From Hibiscus mutabilis (Eukaryota; Streptophyta; Magnoliopsida; Malvales; Malvaceae), in NCBI GenBank assembly GCA_019671005.1, contig CM033744.1:586208-650207 (forward strand): DNA of 64,000 bases, in the 5' to 3' direction. Of the stretch, positions 1 through 12,235 are shown in pieces (position 1 is the first letter of the stretch; the number at the start of each line of letters is the position of its first letter). The notes beneath the pieces are model-generated. The model was given only the letters and a program-made list of their open reading frames with translations. It made no database searches and was not told where the DNA came from. A program made the position numbers and the translations under genes.

Positions 1-754
<754 letters not shown>

Positions 755-1968
755 TCCGTTGCTTCTCCAGTTGCTGTGACCATGGATATTAAGTCCGATA
801 CGGTTGATGTACTCTAGTAACAACTAGTGTTACGTGGTAGTTCAGCTGCCATGTTTCTACAACTGAGCCTTTGATTGATTCTTGACCCGAAGATGCTGCT
901 GCTGTAACATCTGGAGGCCAGGTTTTATTTTTAGCCTGCAATGCCAACTTTACCAAAAATCCGTAATTTCGTATGGTTGCCGTATTTATTGTATTTAAAT
1001 GCCATATGAAATAGTATCAACTTATTGAAACATCAGCTGTGGAAGATGATTGCTGCAATGTACCAGTATCAATTCACAAGAAGACAAAGTGATACTGTGA
1101 GATTTTCTAGTTCACTGATAATACTCTAGATTTGAATTAGAAGTAGAAGTAGGAAGTTATCATAAGCTGAAACTTACTATTGTTCGACATGTATCCGGAA
1201 TTTTATTATATGCAAATTTGAAGATGCATTTCTCGAATTGCTGAAAATTTTGATCATTGTTTATTTCGAGATTTTTGATAACTCAGAAGGGTGAGAACCC
1301 ATATTACTCATACTCGGGTATTAGGGCCGTATATGTGTGTTCAATTGTTTAATGAATTTAGAGAGTTATGGCCCCACACTTGTATCCGGATATACGTCGG
1401 ACATGGATGGTTCAAGAAAAATAAAGTGTCAGAGCAACATAGGTAAGAACTCTGACCGTTGCCGTTAAAACAAGTCTCTGCTATGTGGTTTTGAGTCATT
1501 CTGAAATGCTTCCATTTTTTATGTATTATGAACTTGTGTTCTTGACAGGAAGGTCGAAGACGGTGGAATCCGGTGCTGATGTGAAGGATGATGGAGAATG
1601 GTTTCACCTTTCGGATTATATGGGAGCTTTTGAAGTAAGAAGCTGGAAAACATCGGTAAGAATCCAATGCCCCCGAAAAAATTGTTAATGGTCAGAATAC
1701 ACATATCCGACACTTCGAATCCTGAGAAACATAGTTAATAATCAGTCTTCTGAAAGTATATGCATACCATGATTCTAAGTTTCTCTCATTCTCAATATGG
1801 TGCTCTTGGATATCGCCTTTTAAAAACGATTACATGAACCAACTGAATTAAGGTCGAACTTTGAAAGCTTGCAACTCTAAGCCATAAGAAAGCGAAATCG
1901 TGTAATTCCATCTTACAATTAAGAGAAAAACTTTGATATGCAATTTGTGTAAACTCCAGGCTTGTCAA
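755..1968. other. 3' UTR of the UMP kinase gene, then intergenic DNA
   Basis: The first part is the probable 3' UTR. The rest is AT-rich. A short open stretch near 1550-1660 has AG and GT at its borders and could be a fossil exon, but it carries no recognisable domain and its likely frame is interrupted. I see no supported gene. Confidence 0.5.
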
Positions 1969-2105
1969 ATTTAGGGTTATGAGATTAGAGTTTAAGGGTT
2001 TAGGTTGTAAGGTTTAAAATTTAGGGTTTAGACTTTAGAGTATACGGTTTAAAATTTAGGATATTAGGATTAGAGTTTTAGGTTTTAGATTTTAAATAAG
2101 AGTAT
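1969..2105 (+). repeat. Degenerate telomere-like repeat block
   Basis: Diverged copies of the plant telomere unit TTTAGGG follow each other, for example TTAGGGTTATGAG, TTTAAGGGTTTAGG and TTTAGGGTTTAGAC. Such interstitial telomere-like patches are common in plant intergenic DNA and do not by themselves indicate a chromosome end. Confidence 0.55.
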
Positions 2106-3606
2106 TGTAAATTTTTTTAGCACGGGTTGTGTTTTAAAAATAACTGGTGTTTAACCGTTGTTTCGACCAATAATTAAACTTGGGTATTAAGGATATGCTT
2201 CTTCAAAAAATTTATGAAGATATTGAGATCATGAAAAGCTTGGTATAGATATGGTTGTTGGTTAAAGACAAATAAGGATCAAGTTTTGTTTATTAGTTTT
2301 TCATCCATTATTATTTAACAAGTTAAATTGTCATTTATAAATATAATTATAAATAATTTTAATAATTATAAAAAGTATAACAAAAATCTGAAAATTTTCT
2401 AAACAATCTCAAAAAATAATATTATTGCTAAAAAATTATCTAATTTCGTGTCATGTTAGCTAATGTTAAAGGTTTAACGATCTAGTGATCAAAATAAAAT
2501 AAAAAATCTTAACAGCAACGATTCTAGTGAAAGTTTTTCAATTTCAGCGACAAGAGTGTAAGTATATTGAAGTTTAATGATCATTAGTGTAGTTTATCTT
2601 AATTTCATTCATTCGAGAACCTAAAATAATTAGATATGGCTTTAAAAATATGTGTAAGTGAATCATTGTTAAAGTTAAGTGTAATATAAAATTAAATTAT
2701 AGTTTGATCATTTTCATTATATATTATGAGGTTAACTTGTTAAAATTACACATTCATATGAAAAATATTAATATCACATATTCTAATTGTAATTATGGTC
2801 TCAAATGAATAAAATTAATCAAATAAAATGTTTAGATATTTTTTAGAAGTTTATATATTTTATAATTTTGGTACAATTAGAGGATAGAAAACAATTAAGG
2901 CTATATTTTAGGGCAGGGGGACCACAAGAGAAGATCCGTCCAAGCTGATGTAAGCTCAATCAATCAAGGCAAAGGCATAAATAAAATAAAATAACTTAAA
3001 TTTTATATTCGTATTATCAAACGTAATTCTTGTTTTAGGTACCGTTGAGAGTCCATTCAAATCACATGAATACTCTTATCATATGAATCCTAAACGTAAA
3101 GTTGATATTATCCGACACGATATTTTTGTGAGTAGCGATGGATTTTAACACTCGATTTGGAAGTCAATTAGAGATATTTATAAGGATCTTATATATATGT
3201 ATTATATAAAAATAATATTTCGATAGTAAATTTTGTTATTATGTTTCTTCATATATAAATACATATTAATTAAAAATAATAATTTTTTTTAAATATTTAA
3301 AGGACTCTAATTAGATTTTATAAATTACAAAGGATATAAAACTTATACTACTCAAATTTGTTTCCATCTATAAGTAAAAGATTTTGAGTATTTAGGTATG
3401 TTCGATTTCATATCTTTTTATATATTATATCGATACAATATAAATCGAATTAAACTCAATCGTAATATTCAACACTATATTAATATAACGTGAAAACCAA
3501 CTAAAATGTTAATATAGTATACAATAGGATGCGAAATAAAGTATGAATACCGGGATGAAGTTACAGCACACCCCAAAATTTTCTATACTAAAAAATATAA
3601 TGAGAA
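2106..3606. other. AT-rich intergenic DNA
   Basis: Very AT-rich sequence with stops in all frames. I recognise no gene, RNA or complete repeat. Confidence 0.5.
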
Positions 3607-3615
3607 TTTTATTTA

Positions 3616-5071
3616 GGGTAAACTACCTAAATGGTCACCAAATTTTTTAGGAACTTTTATTTTGGCCACCAAACTTTTAAAACTTGTGCTATAAACACTA
3701 AACTTTTAATTCATTTTTAGTATGGTTCCTCAAGTTTACGTTAGGATTCATTTTTCCTGAATAAAATAATGGGTAAACTACAACATCCACCACTTAACTT
3801 TCTTCTTACTCCTATTTTGGTAACTAGAATTTAAAATTTTTTAATTTAATAACTTAAATTTTGAATTGTTCCTATTTTGGTCAGTCTCAAATGACACGGT
3901 TATACAGATTCAAATTTTAGATTTCAGTACATTTTTTTAAAATAAATTATTTCGATTCAGCCGGTTCACAGTTTTAAGCAAAATTGATTAGCCGATATGA
4001 TATATCTGTAAATTTTATGCATTGAAATATCTTATAGTCTAGTGATTTTGATACCCTTATGATCTTTTAAAGATGTTTGGCTCTAGGTAGGATTATTAGG
4101 TGTGAACTCTCATTTTTTACTTTCTAGTTGTTTTTACACTTTTATCTCAACCGAACATCTATTAAATTTATCATATTATCATATTTTATATTTAAAAAGC
4201 AAAGTAAAAAATCATTACACGAATCAAATATTTCAGTTAACTAGTCAATCAATTATTTGATTTAATTGGTACAATATAAGATTAAAAATTGAATAATTTG
4301 AATTTACCAATTAATCAAAATAAATTTTTAAGGATTAATCAAAATTTGATTCTGATACACAATTTCTTAAACAAATTATTTCGATTCAATTACGGCTCAC
4401 AATTTTAAACAAAATTGATTAATCGATCTGATCGGTTATGTACAATATTTGTAAAATTTATGCATTAAAATATCTTATAGTCTAGTGATTGTGATACCCT
4501 TCTGATTTTTAAAGACGTTTTGACTACGTTTAGGATTGCTAGGTGTGAACTATTAATTTTTTACTTTATAGTTGTTTTTACACTTATCACAAGCGAACAA
4601 TTATTAGAGTAGCTATATTATCATATTTGATATTTTAGTAAGCAAAGTAAAAAAAATCCATTACTTGAATCAAATATTTCAGTTAACTGGTCAATTGATT
4701 ATCTGATTTAATTGGTACAATATAAGATCGAGAATTGAATAATCTAAATTTATCAATTAACCAAAACAATTTTAAGGATTAATCGAATTTTTCAATTTGT
4801 ATAATCTTGTCATTCGAGAGTGACCAAAATAGGAACAATTTGTAAGCTGGGTTATTAAATTGAAAATTTGTAAACTCTAGTGACCAAAATAGGACTTAGA
4901 AGAAAGTTGGGTGATGAATGTTGTAGTTTACCCATTATTTTATTCAGGAAAAACGGGAGAGTCCATACTGAAAACAAACTAAAAATTTGGTGACTATAAT
5001 GCAAGTTTCGAAAGTTAGTAACCAAAATGAAAACACCCTAAAAGTTTGATGATCGTTTGTGTAATTTACTC
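3616..5071. mobile_element. Non-autonomous MULE-like TIR element with an internal tandem duplication
   Basis: The first roughly 230 bases (GGGTAAACTACCTAAATGGT onward) reappear as the reverse complement at the end of the element (about 4800-5071). The flanks carry a near-perfect 9-bp duplication, TTTTATTTA at 3607-3615 and TTTTATTCA at 5072-5080. Long TIRs and a 9-bp target duplication are the Mutator-like signature. Inside, a unit of about 430 bp is present twice in tandem (about 3941-4370 and 4371-4800), each copy starting near AATTATTTCGATTCA and containing CTTATAGTCTAGTGATT. There is no transposase, so any mobility would have depended on an enzyme supplied in trans. Confidence 0.8.
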
Positions 5072-5429
5072 TTTTATTCAGTTAGACTCTAATTTTTAAT
5101 TTATTTAAACTTTACACTCTATTTTCTTTGGTAATTATACTTTTTCTCCGTAATCTTAATTCAGGGCTTTTATGAATATATTAAGTGTGTATCTTAATAA
5201 ATATGTATTGAAAGGGATCAAACCATACGATTCTGATTGGTCTAATATATTTAACACTCTTTTTATTTCTTTTTACTTTGAAAACTAATTATTATTGATG
5301 ATGTTAATATTTTCCGTCCAGCCTTATCATCAATAGAATCATGTAATCATTTAAACTTCGAATTGATGAAAATCGCTACAAAATATATGTTGCTTTTAAT
5401 TAATGAAAATTATCGAAATTTGAATTGAA

Positions 5430-8095
5430 TTAGATTGTTCGTGATTGAATATAGACTTTAATCAGACGGGCTTTGTCGAATTGTTGGGTTTGAATTAATT
5501 AAATATTTAATTAATAAGGGTGACTGTACATCGGACCGTAGATTAAACCGACATCGAATAAGACTGATTGCAGTGTTAATTTATGGTTCGGCTCAAGTAT
5601 ATCACCTTTATGCATGATGCAAGCATTTAAAAATTATGTCATGACTTATCAAATTTTTAATCTGAATTAAATTTACCTTCGGACAATAAGAATTAATTCA
5701 AATATTTGGTCAACATCCATTGAGCCCGAACTGTTACGACACAAATATCGAAATTAATAAATACCTCCTTTTATAATTTAAATTAATTAACCATATGCAT
5801 GTCCATTAAAATATTAAAGTTATATGAATGAAAATTAAAACGCATGACAAGGAAGAGCTTGAAATTAAACCTTATGTCCATTAAAGTCCTAACCTAAAAA
5901 GACCCAAAGTATGAAAATTCAATTAGTGATCTAATTATTAACTAGGTTAGTCTAATATTTACCCTAAGTTAATTAAATCCTAAAAAACTAGAAAATACTA
6001 ACATTTTATGGATTATCTTGAATCTAAATGATTAATTTGACTAATTTTAAACTAGCATCACATTAAGCCAATGATGCTATTTAAAATGAATCAAATTAAT
6101 AATTAAGATTTTAATCTCATTTTCATCTATGTCAAATGCAGTTTTATCCTAAAAGGTGACTAAGAGACATCAAACTAATTTAATGAATTTAATATTTATC
6201 CCAATAAGCTAAGGATAAATTTAAATTAATTCGAATATTAAATCTAAGTAAAGGCTCCCAAAAATCTAATCCTAAATTTAATTTAATTAATTTAAAATGT
6301 ATGCCCCAATAAGCCAATCGCATAATTTAAATTAATTAAATTAAATTAAACCCTAAACTAACTTAAAGAGGCCTATCCTAAAAAACACTAAAAAGGGAAA
6401 CAAAGATAGAAACGAACATAAACAAACATTAGTAATAAAAGGCATATAAATAAATAAAACATAGATTAAATACACAAAATAAACATGCAATGCAAGGACT
6501 AAATCAAACAAAAAATAAAAACAGAGAGACCAAAAAGGTGATTTTAACACTGGAAAATGGACCAAATTGAAAAACTTTCAAAAAATAGGGACCAATTGGG
6601 GTATTAACCTCTTTTAAAATCAAATTAAATAAAAATGGGATGAAATTAAAAAAGATTAAAAATACGAGGGACCGTTGAGGTAATTTAGAAATGTAGAATG
6701 GTTTGGGCGGATATTTTGAAAATGCGGAAGTATCTTAGAGAATAAAACCATTTTTGAATTTTAAAACGGTTTTGATTAAGGGTGAGATTGAAAGCTTTTT
6801 TTTTTTTTAAATGGAGGGACCAAGGCCGAAATTTAAGATAGCGGAATGGCTTCCGTGCGCAAATAGCAAGAGGCGGAAGGACTAATGGGTTATTAACCCA
6901 TTTTTAAAATTTTAAAACGTATAAAAAAAAAGCTAATCGGCCGAACATTCACCGTTTTAGCCACTTTCGATTCAGACCACCCTTTTTGAAACCACATTTT
7001 CTCTCAAAACCTTCAAGACGAAATCCAGAACGGATGAACACCCTCTTAGTGTTCATCGTGTTCATCATGAACATCACCACTAAGTCCAGAAACCGTCGTG
7101 GTTTTGAGAAATCGACGAGTGCTCTGCCGCTGGCCGTCGTATATCGACACCGAAACACCACTAGTTGAACACCAAAAATCTCCTCTCTTCACCCCGAACC
7201 CAAAAACGACCTTCGATTAGTCAAAAAGCTGTTCCCTTTTCTTAGATCTAGAAAAAAAAAACCACTTCGAAAATTCTGTTTTTTTTTTTAAAATAAACGA
7301 TTAAAAAAGAAACCCTAACTCCTTGTCGGCTCACCACATTTAGCTCAAAGGCTTCGACTTATTACCAAGCAAGGAGGTCCCGGTCGACGGCGGCCGCGCT
7401 CCGACGATAAAGCTCAACCTTTTTTTCCTTTTTTATATATACATGCAATAGAATAGAGAAAATACCTCAAGACTGTTTTTGTATTTGATTTTTTTGGGAA
7501 ATCCCCAAATAGGGTTACATGTGTTGCTAGGTGCGGTTTTTATAACCGGTGAATATTACATGAAAGTAAAAAGAAAAGAAAATAAAAAAAAACACTGATT
7601 GGTTGCTCTTGTTATATTTTGGCCGGATTCATATTGGCCTCTGCGCATGTTGGTTCTGTCTGAAATCTGTGTTTATTTTTGCATCTTTCATTTCTGATAT
7701 GTTGTTTGTTTTTTCTTTTGCATGCGCGACACTGCCAGAAGAGAGGACCAGCAAAGGACGGTTGACGTAGTGTGAATCTGAGCAATTGCACGTGGGAGGA
7801 GGGCTACTGGAGAGTGGTCGTGCAACACATCCGCGTGAGGACGTGGTACGATCTGAGGAGGCGTACGTATAGCGCATGGAGACTCCAGAAGTTTCTCCAC
7901 CTGGATCTTGGACCGTCGGATCTATTTCAAATCTGACGGTGGACAGTTGGCTGCGCAAGAAACAAAAAGACAGTTAGGGTTATTAGAGTTTTGGGCCCTA
8001 TCAGGCCTTGTATGTAATTAATTTTTTGGATTTTGTAATATGGACTGTTTTAATAAAAATTTTGGGCTTTGTTATTTAGTTATCTATTAATTTTT
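5430..8095 (-). mobile_element. Degraded LTR-retrotransposon-like sequence, non-coding
   Basis: Read on the minus strand, this region has phrases typical of LTR and leader DNA of plant retrotransposons: runs resembling 'ttggtccctatttttt' and 'tttagtccttgcattgcatg', a GC-richer stretch at 6930-7430, and GGGCCC-bearing sequence near 7990. No gag or pol domain is present, and I could not find matching ends or a target duplication, so boundaries and superfamily are uncertain. Small open frames near 6950-7160 and 7630-7960 have no recognisable domain and probably reflect base composition. Confidence 0.35.
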
Positions 8096-8907
8096 TTGAA
8101 TTTTGATTTTGTTTTATAATACTAACAATAATGCTTAATAACTATAATAATAATATCGATACTCGAAAATGATAATAACTAATAATAAAATAAAATAAAT
8201 AAGAAATAATAATAATAGTAATATATAATACAAAAAACAAATAATAATAACCGAACATAATAGTGTTATATAAAAATGTAATATATATATATATATTACT
8301 AATACGTAATAACAAAAACATAAAACTTAAAAACTAATAATACTTAATTGTGATAAAGAAATAATAATACTAGTAATTTTTTTAATAAATAACATAGTCA
8401 CATATAATAGGAGAGCCCTAAGATAAGATGAATAAACAAAAGCCCGTTATTGTAGATATTAACAAAAATAAAAAACGGGTTAACACCCCGGATAAAATTA
8501 GTGATTACACTATAAAAGCGTTGTTGGTACAATATATGGTTAAATAGTCCAATTTATTACTAAATATATATATATATTCATATTAATATTTATAGATATT
8601 TTATAATTAAATTGAAATAACTTTTTATTAGATATTAATTCGAATCGAATTGATATAAATTTATGGATAATTTGAGAAGATGGTTTTTTCATTCGGTGTA
8701 ATGGGTTTCATTTGAATACGAATAAAAATAATTAAACGCAAATTTCAATATATTTTACTTAAAAATTAATTACAAATTATATAAATATCAATATGACATA
8801 ATTCTAATACTTTTTAAATAATAAATCAAGCTCACAAAAATGAAACGAACTTAAGTACAAGAGTTAGGAAACAAATTAATCAAACAATAGATTAGATGTC
8901 GATGGTT
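8096..8907. other. AT-rich intergenic DNA with AAT and TA runs
   Basis: Dominated by A/T trinucleotide drift (AATAATA-like) and a short (TA)n at about 8280-8297. No gene is supported. Confidence 0.5.
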
Positions 8908-10404
8908 ATAAAGAAATAATTCATTCATAATTAATATATATATATGCAACTTTCCGTGGTTGATATCAAAATTCAAGGACCACAAAGTAAAACTTAGTAA
9001 TTATTAGCAAATTTAAGGACCACAAAATGAAAAAACAAAGCATGTGACCTTTGATCAAAATTAAAAACTAGTAATTGTTAGAAAACCTAAGGACCACAAG
9101 TAAATTTATATGATTTTATTTTTTTTTAAATAAATTAATTATATATAAAAAAAACTTGTTCAATGACCTTATAGGCATAGCTATTATGAGATCAAGCAAA
9201 TCCGATGAAAAATTGACGTTAGATCCTAATGCTTAAATATTCATTAATTTTGGACTAAATTAATTGAATCGAAACCGATGATTTATTTGGTAAAAGTATC
9301 ATATCAGTCTTTGTACTATACTTAGGTTGCATTTTAGCCTCACCTACTACAAAAATTAGCAAATTAATCTATGCACATTTGGAATAAGAACATAATATCC
9401 TTCCATTAAACCTGGTTTAATGGTGTAAGAAGCCATGGAGCTTTTGAAAAAAAATAAATTAAGCCCCTAAACTTTTTGCACCCAATTAAGCTATTGAATC
9501 ATTAAATTGAATCAATTAAGTCCTTTGACAAATATTGACCGTCGAACCTAACGGTTTTTATGGATCATTTGACGTGCGTCATGTCACATATTGCCACTTG
9601 ACATTTTTTTAAAACATTTTATTTAAAATTTCTTTAAAAGTCTTAATGAAAAATATTTTTTTAAAAAAACTCTGTAAATACTAAGTGATAGAACTGTAGT
9701 GTATCTGTGGCAGAAATATCTAACGAAAAAAACTGTCATGATTTAATGATCAAAATTGGTCAATGGGCTAATTTGAGTTAAAAAAATCCAAAAACTTAAT
9801 TAATTTTTTAAATTCAAGGGCTTCTTACACCCTTAAACCTTAAAATTTCTATCCACTTTTGTCATTAAGTGTCATTTATAACGTAACAAATGAAAATAAT
9901 AAACTAACACCTAAAACGACAAAATAGACAAAAAAAAAATCAGGGAGGGATTATTTTTTCCTATTTAAAATATATTTGGACCAATTTGAGCATGTTTAAT
10001 GAGAGATGAAAACGCAATAGGATATAATTCCAAAAAAAGAAAACGCAATAGGATAGAATACAAATACTGCTATGGCATCTTTTTGTTTCTTCTCAAATTA
10101 AAATTATTATTTATTATTATTAAATTTTGTTAATAAGTTGGTTGGAATTTGGACTGTGGGCTTTTAGTTCAAATGTATTTTCTTTATCAAGTATTTAATA
10201 CATATTTAAATATTAAAGATAATGTACTTAATATTTAAATTTTTAACTTTATTTGAATTGATTGAGTAGGAAACCAATAGAAGAATTATTTTAATTTTGT
10301 ATTCATCGATTATCAACCTACTATCGGGGTGAGAAATTAAATTGTTTTTTATGTCATATGTTATTTATATCTCTTTTTCATTTCCGGAAGATATCATTGT
10401 TCAT
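8908..10404 (+). repeat. Large direct repeat, copy 1
   Basis: The sequence from ATGCAACTTTCCGTGGTTGA (about 8944) to the ATCATTGTTCA area (about 10400) recurs in the same orientation at 12236-14265, with base substitutions and small indels. Shared landmarks include TTAAGGACCACAAAATGAAA, AATTTTGGACTAAATTAA and AATCGGGGTGAGAAATTAAA-like stretches. There is no primer-binding site after this copy and no clear TG...CA ends, so an LTR pair is less likely than a segmental or tandem duplication. Confidence 0.75.
9415..9832. mobile_element. Small TIR element inside repeat copy 1
   Basis: GGTGTAAGAAGCC near the left end matches the reverse complement of GGCTTCTTACACCC at the right end, and the inverted similarity continues inward for roughly 90 bases. 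Flanking 9-mers TTAAACCTG (9406-9414) and TTAAACCTT (9833-9841) agree at eight of nine positions, which suggests a MULE-type MITE. In repeat copy 2 the left end is kept (about 12725), while the right end is disrupted near 13135. Confidence 0.5.
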
Positions 10405-10582
10405 ATTTGTTGAAAAATTGATTTTGATATAACTTAAATGAAAAATGCTTTTGGACTTGAATTAATTTTTAAAAATATTTTAACAGTCCATTAACTTGAA
10501 AAATATGTTTGAAAGATTTTCAAAATATTTTTGACACGTTTAAATGCTTTCAAAATAGTCCGAGTGTCAAAAACAGGTTGTG

Positions 10583-10850
10583 AGTACCGGTACGATTCTT
10601 CTCATACCGATACCAAACAGCACGTACCGGTACGGTCGTACGTGTACCGATACGCCCTTTGTTTTCCCAAGTTTTTTAAATTTCCAGTAACCAATCTTCG
10701 TACCGATACGGCCAAGCCCGTACTGATACGCAAGGGCCAGTATCGATACTCAGTATCACGTATCGGTACGCCCTACATTAATTTCTTATAACGACTCTTT
10801 CTTCTTAAGGCAAGTACCGATACCAAAACTCACGTACCGAGACCGACATG
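10583..10850. repeat. Array of dispersed palindromic GTACCGGTAC / GTACCGATACG motifs
   Basis: Self-complementary or nearly self-complementary 10-mers of the form GTAYCGRTAC recur at irregular spacing, for example GTACCGGTACG, GTACCGATACG and GTATCGGTACG. The same motif family fills part of the solo LTR at 28152-28555, so this patch is probably a fragment of a related LTR retrotransposon. It lies immediately upstream of a Copia gag relic. Confidence 0.6.
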
Positions 10851-11745
10851 CCCAGAAGTGCATTTAATGCTAGAAATAAAGTTTCCACTCAGTGAAAAGG
10901 CTATGCATATTCTCTTTTTTGCACTTGGTTTCGATGAATACGAAAAAGTTTCTTCTTGTGACAATGTCAAGGAAATGTGGGACAAGCTTGAAGTCATTTA
11001 TGAAGGAACCAACGAGGTGAAAATACTAAGATTGGACTTCTCAACCTCAACTATGAGAACTTCAAGATGGACTCGAAAAAAAACATTAAAGCTATGTTCG
11101 ATCAGTTCTCCGTCGTAGTCAATGAGCTTAAAGGATTCAGATAGGTGATTCATAAAGACAAGCTTGTGAGGAAGTTGATATATTCATTTTTCGATTCATG
11201 GGATTCCAAGAAGGCCACGATCATAGAAGCGAAGAATCTCAAGATACTCAAGCTTGACAAGCTAATGGGATCATTGCTAACCCGTGAAATAATGATGTCC
11301 AAGTGGAAGAAGAAAGAAAAAGAGGACAATGAAGAGATGAATGTTGCTCTTAAATCCTCCACATGTCGACAAAAAGAATTAAGTGGAGAGAAAGATGAAT
11401 ATAAAAAGACGGCCAAGCTCTTCAAAAAGCTAAAGAGATTTAGAAAGTGCAAAAAAGAAGAATCAAGACATGAATCAAGAATGAAGAGGGAACCCATCAT
11501 TTGCTTCGAGTGCAAGAAGCTGGGGCACATCAAGTATGATTGCCCTCGACTCAAGAAGAAATAATTAAGCCGTAAGAAGAAAGCATTTTTGGCTACATGG
11601 AGTAACGAAGAGGACTCCACCGATAATGAGGTAGCCAACATTTATCTCATGGCAATCGAAGAAGATTCAATGGTAATTTCTAATTCATAACCTTCAATTT
11701 CATATACTTTTGATAAATTACAAGATGTCGATGCCGATGCCGATG
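10850..11745 (+). mobile_element. Truncated, frameshifted Copia-type gag relic
   Basis: Two adjacent frames (10858-11118 and 11145-11564) give a UBN2-type plant retrotransposon gag: MHLMLEIKFPLSEKAMHIL, then SCDNVKEMWDKLEVIYEGT, a lysine-rich segment, and a CCHC zinc knuckle CFECKKLGHIKYDC. After an in-frame stop at 11562-11564 the same frame continues with KKKAFLATWSNEED, which belongs to the gag-protease linker of such elements. A frameshift near 11040-11140 and the stop break the reading frame. Protease, integrase, reverse transcriptase and RNase H are absent. It lies between the two copies of the large direct repeat. Confidence 0.75.
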
Positions 11746-12235
11746 ACTTATCTCTTACTTTATTCTCTTCTTTCTTCTTTTTTTGTACTTTCGACCATCA
11801 TACTGTCTACAGCTCTCCCTTTCAAATCAACCGGGGTAACCGCTTAAAACAGTTTTCAACCACCGCGTCTCTTCACCTTCCTTATTTGGTGCTGAATCTT
11901 TTAGGCATCAACACATATATTAAAAGATTATATATATCGAAATTATATTCATGAATAAATTATAATTATATAATTTTATAATAATGAATTAAAAATAATT
12001 ATTATATTTAATATAGATATTTTCAACCTCGATGCAAACATGATAAGAGGTAGACGAGGTAAAATCCGTCTCCACCACGCTTCATTATCATTCCTAGATC
12101 TGACCCGTACAATAATTAATATGCTTCATTCTTAGATCCTATGAGATATCACCTTTTTGCAACTTACAATTTCAACCTGATGAGTTTTTACGGTATTAAA
12201 TTCAGAGTTAGTCAATAAACCAGATATCGATGATT
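11746..12235. other. Intergenic DNA between the gag relic and repeat copy 2
   Basis: A pyrimidine-rich stretch at 11750-11880 is followed by AT-rich sequence. I see no coding domain. Confidence 0.4.

Noticed and set aside
1485..1688. Short plus-strand open frame with splice-like borders
   Set aside because: No domain, no partner exon, and the frame after the AG border is stopped. Could be chance.
6949..7168. Overlapping open frames on both strands with basic residues
   Set aside because: They lie in a GC-richer stretch of retroelement-like DNA and mirror each other. No recognisable protein.
10531..10791. 86-codon open frame rich in Tyr-Arg
   Set aside because: The frame is produced by the GTACCGATACG motif array itself.
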